Source: Prevotella sp. E13-17 (lineage in GTDB: Bacteria > Bacteroidota > Bacteroidia > Bacteroidales > Bacteroidaceae). Taken from it: 64,000 bases of DNA. Under the pieces are notes generated by a model that searched no databases, was not told the DNA's origin, and saw only the letters and a program-made list of their open reading frames with translations. Made by a program: the position numbers and the translations under genes. This document shows, piece by piece, positions 35,082 through 43,893 of this stretch. How positions within the stretch are numbered: position 1 is the stretch's first letter; each line of letters begins with the position of its first letter. The DNA is taken from positions 3,256,001 through 3,320,000 of the forward strand of contig NZ_CP091787.1 of the NCBI RefSeq assembly GCF_022024035.1. The letters run 5' to 3'.

Positions 35082-35155
35082 GGACTTGTAGCTCAGTTGG
35101 TTAGAGCAACAGACTCATAATCTGGAGGTCCCAGGTTCAAGCCCTGGCTGGTCCA
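35082..35155 (+). tRNA. tRNA-Met (anticodon CAT)
   Basis: Cloverleaf by eye: acceptor GGACTTG / CTGGTCC (one T-T mismatch), D-stem GCTC/GAGC with AGTTGGTTAGA, anticodon loop CTCATAA (anticodon CAT), T-arm CCAGG-TTCAAGC-CCTGG, discriminator A. No encoded CCA. The shape suits elongator Met; a lysidine-modified Ile2 tRNA also has CAT and cannot be wholly excluded. Confidence 0.93.
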
Positions 35156-35166
35156 CACTGAAAATC

Positions 35167-35200
35167 AAGCACTTACAAAGATTTTGTAGGTGCTTTTTCT
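35167..35200 (+). terminator. Terminator after tRNA-Met
   Basis: 13-bp stem AAGCACTTACAAA / TTTGTAGGTGCTT with a GAT loop and one G-T pair, followed by TTTCTTTT. The remaining 35201-35362 holds no feature I can support. Confidence 0.8.
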
Positions 35201-35362
35201 TTTCATAGTGAACATGAGGTGAACATAGAGCTTTTCCTATAAGTACAAAGCATAAATGCCCAAATGAATTACTGATAACAAGTAATCATTCGGCCATTCT
35301 TATGTGAATCTTGGAGAAGTGTACAAAAAGAGGCAAAAACACCTTGGAAAAGTGTAATCGCT

Positions 35363-36370
35363 TCATTTAAATCCCAACGTCGCACGTCGGTACTTGTATG
35401 AAAGCCAATAACTCCGCTTCAAGGAATCTGAAAGAAAAGAACGGTCAATCAGTTCTTTTGCTAACGGATGTTCTGCGGCAAAAAAATTCAGTTCTCGTTT
35501 TACCAATCGTTCCGACAAGCCAATGCGACGACCAAACTCTTCAAAATCCTTGCGTTCAACCGTCCTTGTGTCTGTCAACTTCATGCCTTCCTTGAATAGT
35601 CCTTTATCAAGGGCAAAGATACGAGGCATACTCAAATGCAGACCTGTATTGATGAGGTCGTATGCTGGAGCAAGATGATATTCTCCGTCACCACGGTTGA
35701 TAAGCGAGAAGTTCTTCAAATGTGCATCATCATTGAGGGTAAGATAGTTGAACACAATGATACGGAAAAACTTCAGAATTTCTACAGGTGCAGCCTTAAC
35801 ATACTTGCGAATGATGTCTGCACATTCCTCATAACTCAGATTACTATACTTGAAATCACTTCCTCCATTGGTGTTTGTCAGTCCCGCAAGAGAGGCAAAA
35901 TCTTCCTGGCTAAATTTCTGCCCATTAGGACCCACATCAAAACGTCGGCACAGGTAAGCTGCTTCACCGTCACGGAAGAAGCAGATAGAGTTGGCTGCCG
36001 TTTCGATTTGATAGACCTGAGAAGCCAACTGCATGGTCAGATGTTCATTGGCAGGACAATACTTGCGGTCAAGCAAGGCGTATGATGATGGTGCTGGCTT
36101 CAAAATATATTTTCCACGTTCATTCTCTGCAGGCTTGACTAGCTTATTGTCATCGTTGATTACCAAACTCGCTTTGGGTTGTACTCCAGAAAGTGAGATG
36201 CGCCCTACATTCTTCAGATAGGCTTCGTTATCAGCACTATCATTGTTTGGACTATCGAAGTCTAATATAGGGGAGACCTCTTTGCCATCAAACAGTAGTT
36301 TGCGTGCAGATGGAGAATAGGTCGTAAAGCCTTTCTGCAAGGTAGATGGGCAAACGCTAAGATCTATCAT
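35363..36370 (-). CDS. HipA-family kinase toxin, HipT-like
   Basis: 335-aa Ser/Thr kinase lacking the N-terminal subdomain of full HipA, which is encoded separately just upstream. That layout, and the length, match HipT of tripartite HipBST systems; E. coli HipT phosphorylates tryptophanyl-tRNA synthetase. The glycine-rich loop reads ISLSGVQPKASL with Ser59 and Ser61, very close to the autophosphorylated serines (57 and 59) of E. coli HipT. Catalytic site LNDDAHLKN (about 211-219) and metal-binding PAYDLINT are intact, so the kinase is probably active. Gap to hipS is 2 bp. AT-richer than the flanking housekeeping genes. Confidence 0.88.
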   Translation of the reverse strand: MIDLSVCPSTLQKGFTTYSPSARKLLFDGKEVSPILDFDSPNNDSADNEAYLKNVGRISLSGVQPKASLVINDDNKLVKPAENERGKYILKPAPSSYALLDRKYCPANEHLTMQLASQVYQIETAANSICFFRDGEAAYLCRRFDVGPNGQKFSQEDFASLAGLTNTNGGSDFKYSNLSYEECADIIRKYVKAAPVEILKFFRIIVFNYLTLNDDAHLKNFSLINRGDGEYHLAPAYDLINTGLHLSMPRIFALDKGLFKEGMKLTDTRTVERKDFEEFGRRIGLSERLVKRELNFFAAEHPLAKELIDRSFLSDSLKRSYWLSYKYRRATLGFK

Positions 36371-36372
36371 AT

Positions 36373-36681
36373 CTAAATCGGTTTTATGGTTACTGCTCCA
36401 ATTGTATCATACTGGGCTGTTGCCAACATAATGCCAAAATCATCGCTTTCATCGATGTGTAACAGCAGTGATTGCATCTGACGGTTGGCACCCTCAGAGA
36501 GCATATTAAAGAAATACGGGAAAAGATGGTCTGAGCGATAAGGCTTTGTACGTACAGGCATGGACAAACATACTGGTTCACCATGATAATTCTCATCATA
36601 GGTGAATACATATTCCCTGGCATCGATTTCCTGAAGTATCCCTGCTTCTGAATCATGAACGTAAACCTTACATTGTCTCAT
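36373..36681 (-). CDS. HipS-like antitoxin (HipA N-terminal subdomain)
   Basis: 102-aa protein equal to the Couple_hipA N-subdomain 1 of HipA: YVFTYDENYHGEPVCLSMPVR and LFPYFFNMLSEGANRQ are the family blocks. In HipBST systems this separate subunit (HipS) neutralises the kinase. Start M-R-Q-C-K chosen because it overlaps the hipB end by 14 bp and the family begins at once with KVYV. A longer start at 36702 would add seven residues. Confidence 0.85.
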   Translation of the reverse strand: MRQCKVYVHDSEAGILQEIDAREYVFTYDENYHGEPVCLSMPVRTKPYRSDHLFPYFFNMLSEGANRQMQSLLLHIDESDDFGIMLATAQYDTIGAVTIKPI

Positions 36682-36889
36682 AGTCCAATTGCTTGATGTC
36701 AATATATATTTGAAGCCCTAACGTGTCGAGAATTGTCAGCAGGGTTGTCAACTGCGGATTACCCTCGCCTCGTTCAATTGCGACAACGGTATTTACAGCC
36801 ACGTTTGCCAAATCAGCCAACGTCTGTTGGTTGATGCCGAGTTTCTTTCTTCTTTCTTTGATGGCATTACCTATTTCTTGCTGCGTCAT
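36668..36889 (-). CDS. HipB-like helix-turn-helix repressor
   Basis: 73-aa Xre-type DNA-binding protein: IGNAIKERRKKLGINQQTLADLANVAVNTVVAIERGEGNPQLTTLLTILDTLGL, a full lambda-repressor-like HTH (about 5-60). First gene of hipB-hipS-hipT; expected to repress the operon by binding operators around its promoter (several ATTGCGATTT copies are visible). Short C-terminus, ending YETM. Confidence 0.9.
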   Translation of the reverse strand: MTQQEIGNAIKERRKKLGINQQTLADLANVAVNTVVAIERGEGNPQLTTLLTILDTLGLQIYIDIKQLDYETM

Positions 36890-36898
36890 AATCTCAAA

Positions 36899-37099
36899 AT
36901 TGCGATTTAGCGAATACAGTGCTAAGCTTGCTTAAGCAATGCTGAGCGTGAGCAATTTATCCAATATATTGCGATTTCGGTACAAAGTTACCGATAAATC
37001 TTTAAATACAGAACGAAAATCGCAATAAAATAGTATTTTAGACTTCAATTTACTCAAAAATTTGCATAATTGGCATACAATCCCAATATAGTGCGATTT
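36899..37099. promoter_or_regulatory. hip promoter with candidate HipB operators
   Basis: The -7 box TAACTTTG (minus strand) is at 36990-36983. ATTGCGATTT occurs at 36899-36908 and 36968-36977, inverted in 37014-37026 (AATCGCAAT side), and as AGTGCGATTT near 37090-37099. The second and third flank the -7 box as an inverted repeat (ATTGCGATTTCG / CGAAAATCGCAAT). The block CCAATATA(T/G)TGCGATTT at 36961 recurs at 37083 with 16 of 17 bases equal. Confidence 0.55.
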
Positions 37100-37474
37100 T
37101 TGATTAACCAAACTTTTTATGTTTTTTCGGTGATTTAAGGCGATTTTATTCGGTTGTTTGTAGGATACTCATTCGGTCATTTGAAACCTCCAGATTGTAG
37201 CCTGTTGCTTATGCTGTCCATTATCCCCCAAATTCTGCGTAAACGACATGGGGGTTTATCTCGACTGGCTTAAAATCTCGAAAATTTTATCTAAATTTGT
37301 ATTATAGAGTCACATTGGCGATTCACCAATGTGACTCGGAAAGTGTTTCGTTTTGGCTGTCACCTATGTCTGAGTATCATAGAAAGAAAGTCAACTTGTT
37401 TTTGCGAACGTACAATTTGTACAAATGGTAATTACGGAAAGGGAGAGTCAAAATAGGCACTCCCTCCTTTCTGT
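37100..37474. other. Intergenic region without a recognised gene
   Basis: 375 bp, AT-rich. It contains TAAATTTG at 37292-37299 (possible plus-strand -7 box) followed by a perfect 12-bp inverted repeat GAGTCACATTGG / CCAATGTGACTC at 37307-37318 and 37326-37337 without a T-run. A weaker hairpin GGGAG...CTCCC near 37441-37465 could terminate the minus-strand alpha-galactosidase gene. No convincing coding region. Confidence 0.5.
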
Positions 37475-39823
37475 TTAATATTTAACTTTCTTTCCATTGA
37501 CGATATAGATACCTGGCTGAGGCTTTTTGCCATCAATAGTCAAACGGCGTCCGTCAAGTGTATAGACGTCGGTAAATTGTGAGTCCCCTCTTGTAGATAC
37601 CGTTTGTATCTCGGTCTGGCGATCAACAACATCCTTATTCTGTGAAAGCACGTATGATGGTGTATCGTCAATGCCATTCACCTTCTTTATGCGATAGATG
37701 CGAGCATCTTTTGCTGGCACCGTAGCGATAAATTTTCCGTCACTGTTTAACGACACCATTGTTCCAGACCAGAGTTCTTTTATTTCTGCAACATTACTTC
37801 TATCAATTCCAATATGGTAGAAGACGTCAATGTTCCAATTGGCGGTGTTTGAATTAAAGAATGAACTTGATTTATAATTCAAACAGGCCACATAAACATA
37901 CTGCGATGTTTCGTAAACAAAGATATTCTCTGCACCACTTTCACCAGCCCAGTGACCAAAAGCAGGATGAAAAGCACGACAAGTATGCACTGCATGCATC
38001 AAGTCCGTATTATTAGCTAAAAAGTTCTGCGCATAGTTTCTGCTTTGTGTTGTATTTGAGTTGCCATAGTTTGTGCCACTGAAATTGTCACCCATCAGGA
38101 AAATGCCAGTTACCAATCCAGATGTAAGACGTGCACGTGTCTCTGCTGGACTATAAGCACCATTCTTATCTACCATGACAAGCTGGTCTGGATCTTGCGC
38201 ATAATAACATTGATCTAACCACCACCCAAAAGAAGTACCATTCAGACAGTACTGAGTATCGCTGATACTGCGAAACACATCACAAGAGATACGACGGCTG
38301 TGACCATACTGATGAGGAAAGAGAGGTGCTATACTAAGATCTACATAAAGACCTCCATCGCCCCATAAATCAAGAATCTTCTGCTTGAACCTGTTCATAC
38401 CTTGATTATATGCCTCCATACCTGTATGCACATTTGTATCATACCAGGAATCGGCTTCAATAGCACCTTGAGAGAGGAAGTCAACCTTTACATAGCCAAT
38501 GCCATAACTATAAAACTGTTGCAGGCGTTCTTCCATCTTTGCAATGACAGCAGGATGTGTAGGATCAAGACAATAAGCGCCATCAAGCGTCTTATAGTTA
38601 CCATTTTGTTTGAGACAAACATCGCTGTGTTTGTAAGTACCATAGAAGTTACTATCCAAATCTCCTTCACTTATCCAATCAACCCACGGTCCATAATAAA
38701 GCCCTGGAATCATATTATGCTGACGACAATAGTCAAAGACAGCATTACGATCGCTATCAGAAAGGAAATCCCACCAAGAGTCAAGGTCAAATACGACTTG
38801 ACCATTGGCATCATGAAATCCTCTTGGCATCAGCTCATTGGCAATATACTTGGCGGTGTTAAGTACACAATGGTCTTGATATTCATACTGTAGGTTTGTT
38901 TGCAACACTCCCCACGAATTCCATCCTACAGGTTTTGCGCCATTCCACTCCCACCGTGGTTCCACACGTGCACAGGCCCGGCCATAGGTCTCCATGCCAG
39001 TGCGCCAGTCATCAAACCATCCCACCATAAAACGGGCCGAGCTCACAGACTGACCGTGCACCATGCCATGTGCCATGCCCTGATCGTGGGTAAAAAAGCT
39101 TGTATAGCCAGAACGAAGTTCGAAATAGTCCACTTTATAGTTGTTACTTGCTGTCACCTTGGCACAATTCTTCCACTGATTATGATCTATTGCTCCCATG
39201 ACAAGGCCCTTACGAGTGGTTCCATTGAAGAGAGCGATGACAGAGTTACTTTCGTGAGTAGTATTCATTGCACGCGATTGGTACTTTACATACTCATCAT
39301 TATCCCATGGTATCCAAAGCATACGATTCTCACTATTATAGGAACCATTCATAAAAGTTGCTTCGCTACTGGAGCGCAAAGGTAACACATAGTTCGTTTT
39401 TATTTCTCGTCCACTTGTATTAGCCACGGTTAGCTGACAGACAAAGTAATCCACATCATTATAGAAGACGAAGTCCTGCACCAGTTGTGAGCCATCGCCA
39501 CTATAGTTTGGCCAATTAAACGTATAAAGAATACTATATTTCGTTCCCGTACCAAAACTATCTGAGTAGCCATCTGTTCTTGTCAGCGTCCATGCTGCTG
39601 CATCTTTCGTTTCTGGCCAATATGCGCCAGAGTTGTCATCGGCAAAATAATAGCCCACAGAGCCATAAACGCCCGTAAAAAGTTGCCTATTATCATACGA
39701 AATAGACATCAATTTGGATGTTTCATCAAAGTTGAGGTTCCACCGTCCATGACTGATATTAAATGCGGCTAATCGAATCTGACATGTGACTAGCGTCAAA
39801 GTGATTAATAAAAGTTTATTCAT
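37475..39823 (-). CDS. Clan GH-D (GH27/GH36-like) alpha-galactosidase-type secreted enzyme
   Basis: 782-aa exported protein; start MNKLLLITLTLVTCQIRLAA chosen for its signal peptide (48 upstream in-frame codons look non-coding). An N-terminal beta-sandwich (about 25-290) precedes a TIM barrel with GWNSWG (about 300), DLDSWWDF, and the nucleophile motif YVKVDFLSQG. RRISCDVFRSISD may hold the acid/base Asp. A C-terminal beta-domain follows and the end (DVYTLDGRRL...PGIYIVNGKKVKY) resembles a type IX secretion tail. Substrate cannot be fixed; alpha-galactoside is likely from the clan. It lies 85 bp after the FG-GAP gene. Confidence 0.82.
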   Translation of the reverse strand: MNKLLLITLTLVTCQIRLAAFNISHGRWNLNFDETSKLMSISYDNRQLFTGVYGSVGYYFADDNSGAYWPETKDAAAWTLTRTDGYSDSFGTGTKYSILYTFNWPNYSGDGSQLVQDFVFYNDVDYFVCQLTVANTSGREIKTNYVLPLRSSSEATFMNGSYNSENRMLWIPWDNDEYVKYQSRAMNTTHESNSVIALFNGTTRKGLVMGAIDHNQWKNCAKVTASNNYKVDYFELRSGYTSFFTHDQGMAHGMVHGQSVSSARFMVGWFDDWRTGMETYGRACARVEPRWEWNGAKPVGWNSWGVLQTNLQYEYQDHCVLNTAKYIANELMPRGFHDANGQVVFDLDSWWDFLSDSDRNAVFDYCRQHNMIPGLYYGPWVDWISEGDLDSNFYGTYKHSDVCLKQNGNYKTLDGAYCLDPTHPAVIAKMEERLQQFYSYGIGYVKVDFLSQGAIEADSWYDTNVHTGMEAYNQGMNRFKQKILDLWGDGGLYVDLSIAPLFPHQYGHSRRISCDVFRSISDTQYCLNGTSFGWWLDQCYYAQDPDQLVMVDKNGAYSPAETRARLTSGLVTGIFLMGDNFSGTNYGNSNTTQSRNYAQNFLANNTDLMHAVHTCRAFHPAFGHWAGESGAENIFVYETSQYVYVACLNYKSSSFFNSNTANWNIDVFYHIGIDRSNVAEIKELWSGTMVSLNSDGKFIATVPAKDARIYRIKKVNGIDDTPSYVLSQNKDVVDRQTEIQTVSTRGDSQFTDVYTLDGRRLTIDGKKPQPGIYIVNGKKVKY

Positions 39824-39852
39824 TGGTAATTTAGTTAGCATGATTAAATATG

Positions 39853-39887
39853 GAGGGCATGTTCTAAAAGATTCTGAACATGCCCTC
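39853..39887 (-). terminator. Hairpin after the FG-GAP gene
   Basis: Perfect 12-bp stem GAGGGCATGTTC / GAACATGCCCTC, 11-nt loop. Only a weak T-run follows on the minus strand, so readthrough to the downstream gene is possible. Confidence 0.6.
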
Positions 39888-39908
39888 ATACGAGAAAAAG
39901 AATGTAAG

Positions 39909-41984
39909 TTATTTAATGATCTTTGTCTTCTGATTATCCTTTTCCACGATGAAGACGCCACGACCAAGGCTATTCACATTTGCGCCCATATAACGACCAT
40001 TGGCATCGTAAATGCGAGTTACCATTGAATCAGTTGACTTGGTGGTCTGAATTCCATCAGTAACACTTACCTCAGCTTTTGCGAAAGCACTCGTAGTCCA
40101 ATCGTTCTTCAGTGTCTGTACTCCCACTTCGTACTCACCATCCGGAACACTCATTGTGTATGTCATGGCAGATGGATCTTCGCTACGAAGAGCTACACCA
40201 AGAGAATTATAGGTACGCAGAGCACCGGTCTCTAAGTCTGCGGGAATCAACTGACTAATCCAGCCTGTTTCCTTGTTCTTAACATAAAGATTATAGGCAA
40301 ATCCTGTGTTCAAGTCATCACCAGTCCAGCTGATTGTCAGCTTTCCTCTTTCTTTCTGCTCGGCTTTGACATTTGTGGGAGCTTCAGGATTTTCAATGCC
40401 ATCAGTAAACTGGCTTTCCCAAATACCAAAATCATACCAATAGTCGCCAATCACGTCAAGTGCACCATCTCCATTGACATCACCGAAGGTCAAATGAGAT
40501 GTATTGGGATCACCGAAATCAGTATCAAGCGAGAAAGTGCCATCAGTGTTCTGTGTGTGGATGCGAGCACCCCAACCTTTATCCTCGACATCGGTCCATC
40601 CATGTGAAAATACGTCAACAAGCCCGTCGTGATTGATATCAACGAGTTTTGCATACGCAGCACTTGCTCCATAAAGGCCATTGCCCTGCTCCACGGAACT
40701 GCGGGTGAAGTTGAACTCACCATCGCCATCGTTTAAGTAAACATCGCCTACCTTGGGCATGCCTTCGCCATTCTGCGTGCCGAAGACCACGACATCGAGC
40801 CAGCCGTCGTTATTCATGTCTGCCACCTGAATCTCGTTTTCGTAAACGGGCAGGAAGCTCTTGCCCGAGAGATCGACTTCCTGAAAGGTGCCGTCCTGCA
40901 GATTCTGATAGATATAGAAAGAGAGGGCCTCGTCGTCGTTGCTCCAACCTGTAGAGATGATGTCGAGCCAGCCATCGCCGTTCAGGTCGCCAAAGGCTAT
41001 GGCACCGTGGCTCATGGGCTTTGCCTTCATCGTAGGCACCATCTCGCTGCTCTCAATGTCGGCCTCGAACAGGTCAGCGGGCTTCTTGTTTTCGGCAAAT
41101 GGTATGGGCTTGAAAACATTCATCTGGGTGAAGGTTCCGTCGCCATTGTTGTGGTAGAGTCCAACGAGGCGCTCGCCACACTGTTCATCTTCCTCCATCC
41201 ACTTGTGATAGCATTGGATGAGCACATCCGTATAACCATCGTGATCGTAATCACCAAAAGCGATACTTGAGTTCGCACGATTACCTAAAGAGTTTGTATT
41301 CTCATTCCATCCTTTCGGGAAAGGACAAGGCTGCAATTCAAAAATACCTTCAGCGTTTTGCAACTGTAAAGCCACGAACTGTCCATCATCGCCTACCTTT
41401 TGACCACTATACTCCGAGAATTTCCATCCCCATTCGTCCTGGCCATAGACATAAGCATCCAGACGTCCGTCATTATTAGCATCAAAGAAGTGATAACCGC
41501 CCCATGTCGTGGGTAAGAGGCCATGGGCCTCTGTACTGGTGCGCGAGCCCTCACCCCAGTGATGCCATGAGCTTGCTACTTCGTGTGCATAATTGCCACC
41601 TCCCTGATTAAAGAAGATATTGGCCGTGCATGCCCATGTCAGCGAGAACCAAGAATTGGGGTTTTCTGGATCGCCTTGTACCGCCCACTTGGTGTGGCTA
41701 TCTACGATTTTTGATTCGTTCTCATCAAGCACGTAGTCACCATTTCCATCCGTTTTAAAGGTCACGTCTCCAGAACCATCTTTATCATTGTCTGGGCGAT
41801 ACTGTCCGCCATAGACGACATCAAGTTTTCCATCACCATTAATATCGGCTAAGGTCACGATGCCACGATGTAATGGCATAAACTTTTCTTGATTTTTTTC
41901 TTGCTCTACCTGTTTGAACGACTGTGCCTGTGCAGATAGTGCCACTCCGAGCAAACTTGCAATAAATAATGTAGAGTGTCTCAT
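39909..41984 (-). CDS. Secreted FG-GAP/VCBS repeat protein with Fn3 domain and sorting tail
   Basis: 691-aa exported protein (MRHSTLFIASLLGVALSAQAQ). At least five calcium-binding FG-GAP-type repeats are seen: ADINGDGKLDVVYGG, GDYDHDGYTDVLIQ, GDLNGDGWLDIISTG, ADMNNDGWLDVVVFG, VDINHDGLVDVFSHG, GDVNGDGALDVIGD, forming an integrin-like beta-propeller (about 40-510). A fibronectin type III domain follows (about 525-620; APTNVKAEQKERGKLTISWTG), then a tail IYDANGRYMG...GVFIVEKDNQKTKIIK like type IX secretion signals. Probably a cell-surface carbohydrate or protein binding module; no enzyme motif. Lies between SusD and the alpha-galactosidase-like gene. Confidence 0.85.
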   Translation of the reverse strand: MRHSTLFIASLLGVALSAQAQSFKQVEQEKNQEKFMPLHRGIVTLADINGDGKLDVVYGGQYRPDNDKDGSGDVTFKTDGNGDYVLDENESKIVDSHTKWAVQGDPENPNSWFSLTWACTANIFFNQGGGNYAHEVASSWHHWGEGSRTSTEAHGLLPTTWGGYHFFDANNDGRLDAYVYGQDEWGWKFSEYSGQKVGDDGQFVALQLQNAEGIFELQPCPFPKGWNENTNSLGNRANSSIAFGDYDHDGYTDVLIQCYHKWMEEDEQCGERLVGLYHNNGDGTFTQMNVFKPIPFAENKKPADLFEADIESSEMVPTMKAKPMSHGAIAFGDLNGDGWLDIISTGWSNDDEALSFYIYQNLQDGTFQEVDLSGKSFLPVYENEIQVADMNNDGWLDVVVFGTQNGEGMPKVGDVYLNDGDGEFNFTRSSVEQGNGLYGASAAYAKLVDINHDGLVDVFSHGWTDVEDKGWGARIHTQNTDGTFSLDTDFGDPNTSHLTFGDVNGDGALDVIGDYWYDFGIWESQFTDGIENPEAPTNVKAEQKERGKLTISWTGDDLNTGFAYNLYVKNKETGWISQLIPADLETGALRTYNSLGVALRSEDPSAMTYTMSVPDGEYEVGVQTLKNDWTTSAFAKAEVSVTDGIQTTKSTDSMVTRIYDANGRYMGANVNSLGRGVFIVEKDNQKTKIIK

Positions 41985-42036
41985 AAAGATAAAATGTTTT
42001 TAGTTATTAAATATAATTGGATTCATTATTCGGCTA

Positions 42037-42044
42037 CAAAATTA
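42037..42044 (-). promoter_or_regulatory. -7 box of the FG-GAP gene
   Basis: CAAAATTA reads TAATTTTG on the minus strand, 53 bp before the FG-GAP start, in the 207-bp gap after susD. Suggests separate transcription; -33 not seen. Confidence 0.4.
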
Positions 42045-42191
42045 ACAACAACCGACCATTTTCCTTTAACACATCTGTGGTGAAAGATGAAAGGAATGTG
42101 CCTATTTTCTTCATCTGCTGTTTAAATGAAACAAATGTGTTATTTTGCAGCATGTTTTGTCCACCATATCATTATTCCAGCGAGTCAGAAG

Positions 42192-43880
42192 TCATTCTTC
42201 TTTGTGGGAAAACCACGTTGAAAGTATGCGTAACCGCTGTTCTGCAGCCTCAGCATCCGCGTATTTGGCGCTCACCTTCTTTGCCATGAATAAAGGATGG
42301 TCTGGTCGGTGATGTGAGATACGTAGCAAATCAAAGAACCTATTTCCTTCGAAACAGCTTTCAGCAGCCATTTCCTCAAGGATTGCACGCTCTACATAAT
42401 CTACAGAGTCAACGCCAGCAGGAATAACATACTGTGTTTTGTCCCAGCGAATACCTAACCCCAAGCCCCGTGCAGCAGTTCCTACGTTTTGATTGAACTG
42501 CGGATCATGGAAGTCTATGTAGGCTGGATAGCGTTGCAGCTCAAGTGTATCCACCCGATGTTGAATGGTGTCATACATGACGCTATTCAAGCCATATTTC
42601 AGCACAGCAAATGCAGTTGTAGGGAAGCCTGCGCGATTGATAGCCTCTGCATAACGTAGATAGACAGTAGAAGGACGGAGTAAAGCTAAAGATGTCAGAG
42701 AACGATGTTCCAGCACATCAGTTTCACTTCCCGAGAGGTTATTATAGAATTTTGTGATATAAAAAGAAGAATTATCATCAGTTGCCGGTCCGAAGGCATT
42801 CCCCACGAATTTACCATTTGACAATTCTGCTACTCCACGCAAGTCACCATAGAAATATCGTGAAATAGCCTGTCCATTATCGGTATGAAAGTGCACACGC
42901 CCCTGCATCCAGTCAGTAAACGCTTTGACTGGCAGAAGTGCTGTTGCCCCATCTTCCTTGTCATACCTGACACCATAGGTCAGCTTGTGCAACTGGCTAT
43001 GAGCCGAGCGCAAACCACTATCAAAGACCTGTCTTGTGATGACATCCGACACATAAGCTCGGCGCTGACCATTATTTAGTTCATGACGAGTTGTTGACTG
43101 CCATGTTGTTGCGAAGCTGCTACTTACTGTCAAGTGGCGCTGGCATATCAGATTATAATAGGCAGCTGCTGCCTCCTCATATCTGTTATTATAAAGATAT
43201 AAGTCGCCAAGAAGCATCGCTGTTGGCAAGAAGAATTCGGAGCTATTCCAACCATCAACACTTCCAAAATCCAATGCACGCGTATTTACGAAAGGTTCCA
43301 AATCGTCTATCAGCAAGAGAGACAGAGCATCAAGGTCTGTCTTAGCTTTATCAAGCCATATTCCACTTGACACATCAGTAAGAGGCTGGGTAAAATAATT
43401 CACTTCCCCCTGAATAAGGGCCAGTTGCCAATAGGTGTATGCACGTAGTGTTTTCACTTGCGCATATTCTGGCAAGAGAACTTTACTTTGCCCTTCTGTG
43501 ATCGTGGTATCCATGTGAGCAAGGATATAGTTGCAGTTATTGATGATTGAGTAGAAATCGCGAGACAGGGCATACTGATTTGTTGTAGAGAACTGAAGTC
43601 TGTCTATGTCTTGAAGATCCGTATTTGCCACTTGTGCATCAACAGTCATCAAGTCTCCACGCAGTTCACCCATCAACACCACGCGGTCTGCTATATCCTG
43701 CAACTGCGCCAGAACACCCATCACCGAGTAAATAGAGTCATTAGCATGATCTATTTGATGATTGGTGTCATATACCACCTGAGGAGAGTCCATATCCATC
43801 ATGTCCTGACAAGAAGTGAGTGTCATTCCCCAGCAGCCTGCAAGACATATCTGTAATAATCTGTATTTATTGATTTTCAT
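42192..43880 (-). CDS. SusD-like lipoprotein (fasciclin cluster, distal pair)
   Basis: 562-aa lipoprotein (lipobox TLTSC, then QDMMDMD, acidic). SusD/RagB features: VKTLRAYTYWQLALIQGEVNYFT, RPSTVYLRYAEAINRAGF, and AILEEMAAESCFEGNRFFDLLRISHH near the end. The first about 40 mature residues (YDTNHQIDHANDSIYSVMGVLAQLQDIADRVVLMGELRGDLM) follow the RagB-like type, commoner in peptide or glycoprotein uptake systems than starch-type SusD. Partner of the SusC encoded 13 bp upstream. Confidence 0.93.
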   Translation of the reverse strand: MKINKYRLLQICLAGCWGMTLTSCQDMMDMDSPQVVYDTNHQIDHANDSIYSVMGVLAQLQDIADRVVLMGELRGDLMTVDAQVANTDLQDIDRLQFSTTNQYALSRDFYSIINNCNYILAHMDTTITEGQSKVLLPEYAQVKTLRAYTYWQLALIQGEVNYFTQPLTDVSSGIWLDKAKTDLDALSLLLIDDLEPFVNTRALDFGSVDGWNSSEFFLPTAMLLGDLYLYNNRYEEAAAAYYNLICQRHLTVSSSFATTWQSTTRHELNNGQRRAYVSDVITRQVFDSGLRSAHSQLHKLTYGVRYDKEDGATALLPVKAFTDWMQGRVHFHTDNGQAISRYFYGDLRGVAELSNGKFVGNAFGPATDDNSSFYITKFYNNLSGSETDVLEHRSLTSLALLRPSTVYLRYAEAINRAGFPTTAFAVLKYGLNSVMYDTIQHRVDTLELQRYPAYIDFHDPQFNQNVGTAARGLGLGIRWDKTQYVIPAGVDSVDYVERAILEEMAAESCFEGNRFFDLLRISHHRPDHPLFMAKKVSAKYADAEAAEQRLRILSTWFSHKEE

Positions 43881-43893
43881 TGTATGAAAAAGA

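Noticed and set aside
35082..35362. Integrated element at the tRNA-Met gene
   Set aside because: The hip locus after the tRNA suggested an island, but no integrase, no repeated tRNA 3' end and no mobility genes are present.
39824..39967. N-terminal 48-codon extension of the alpha-galactosidase-like gene
   Set aside because: It covers the hairpin and the 3' end of the FG-GAP gene and would bury the signal peptide; the ATG at 39823 gives a clean one.
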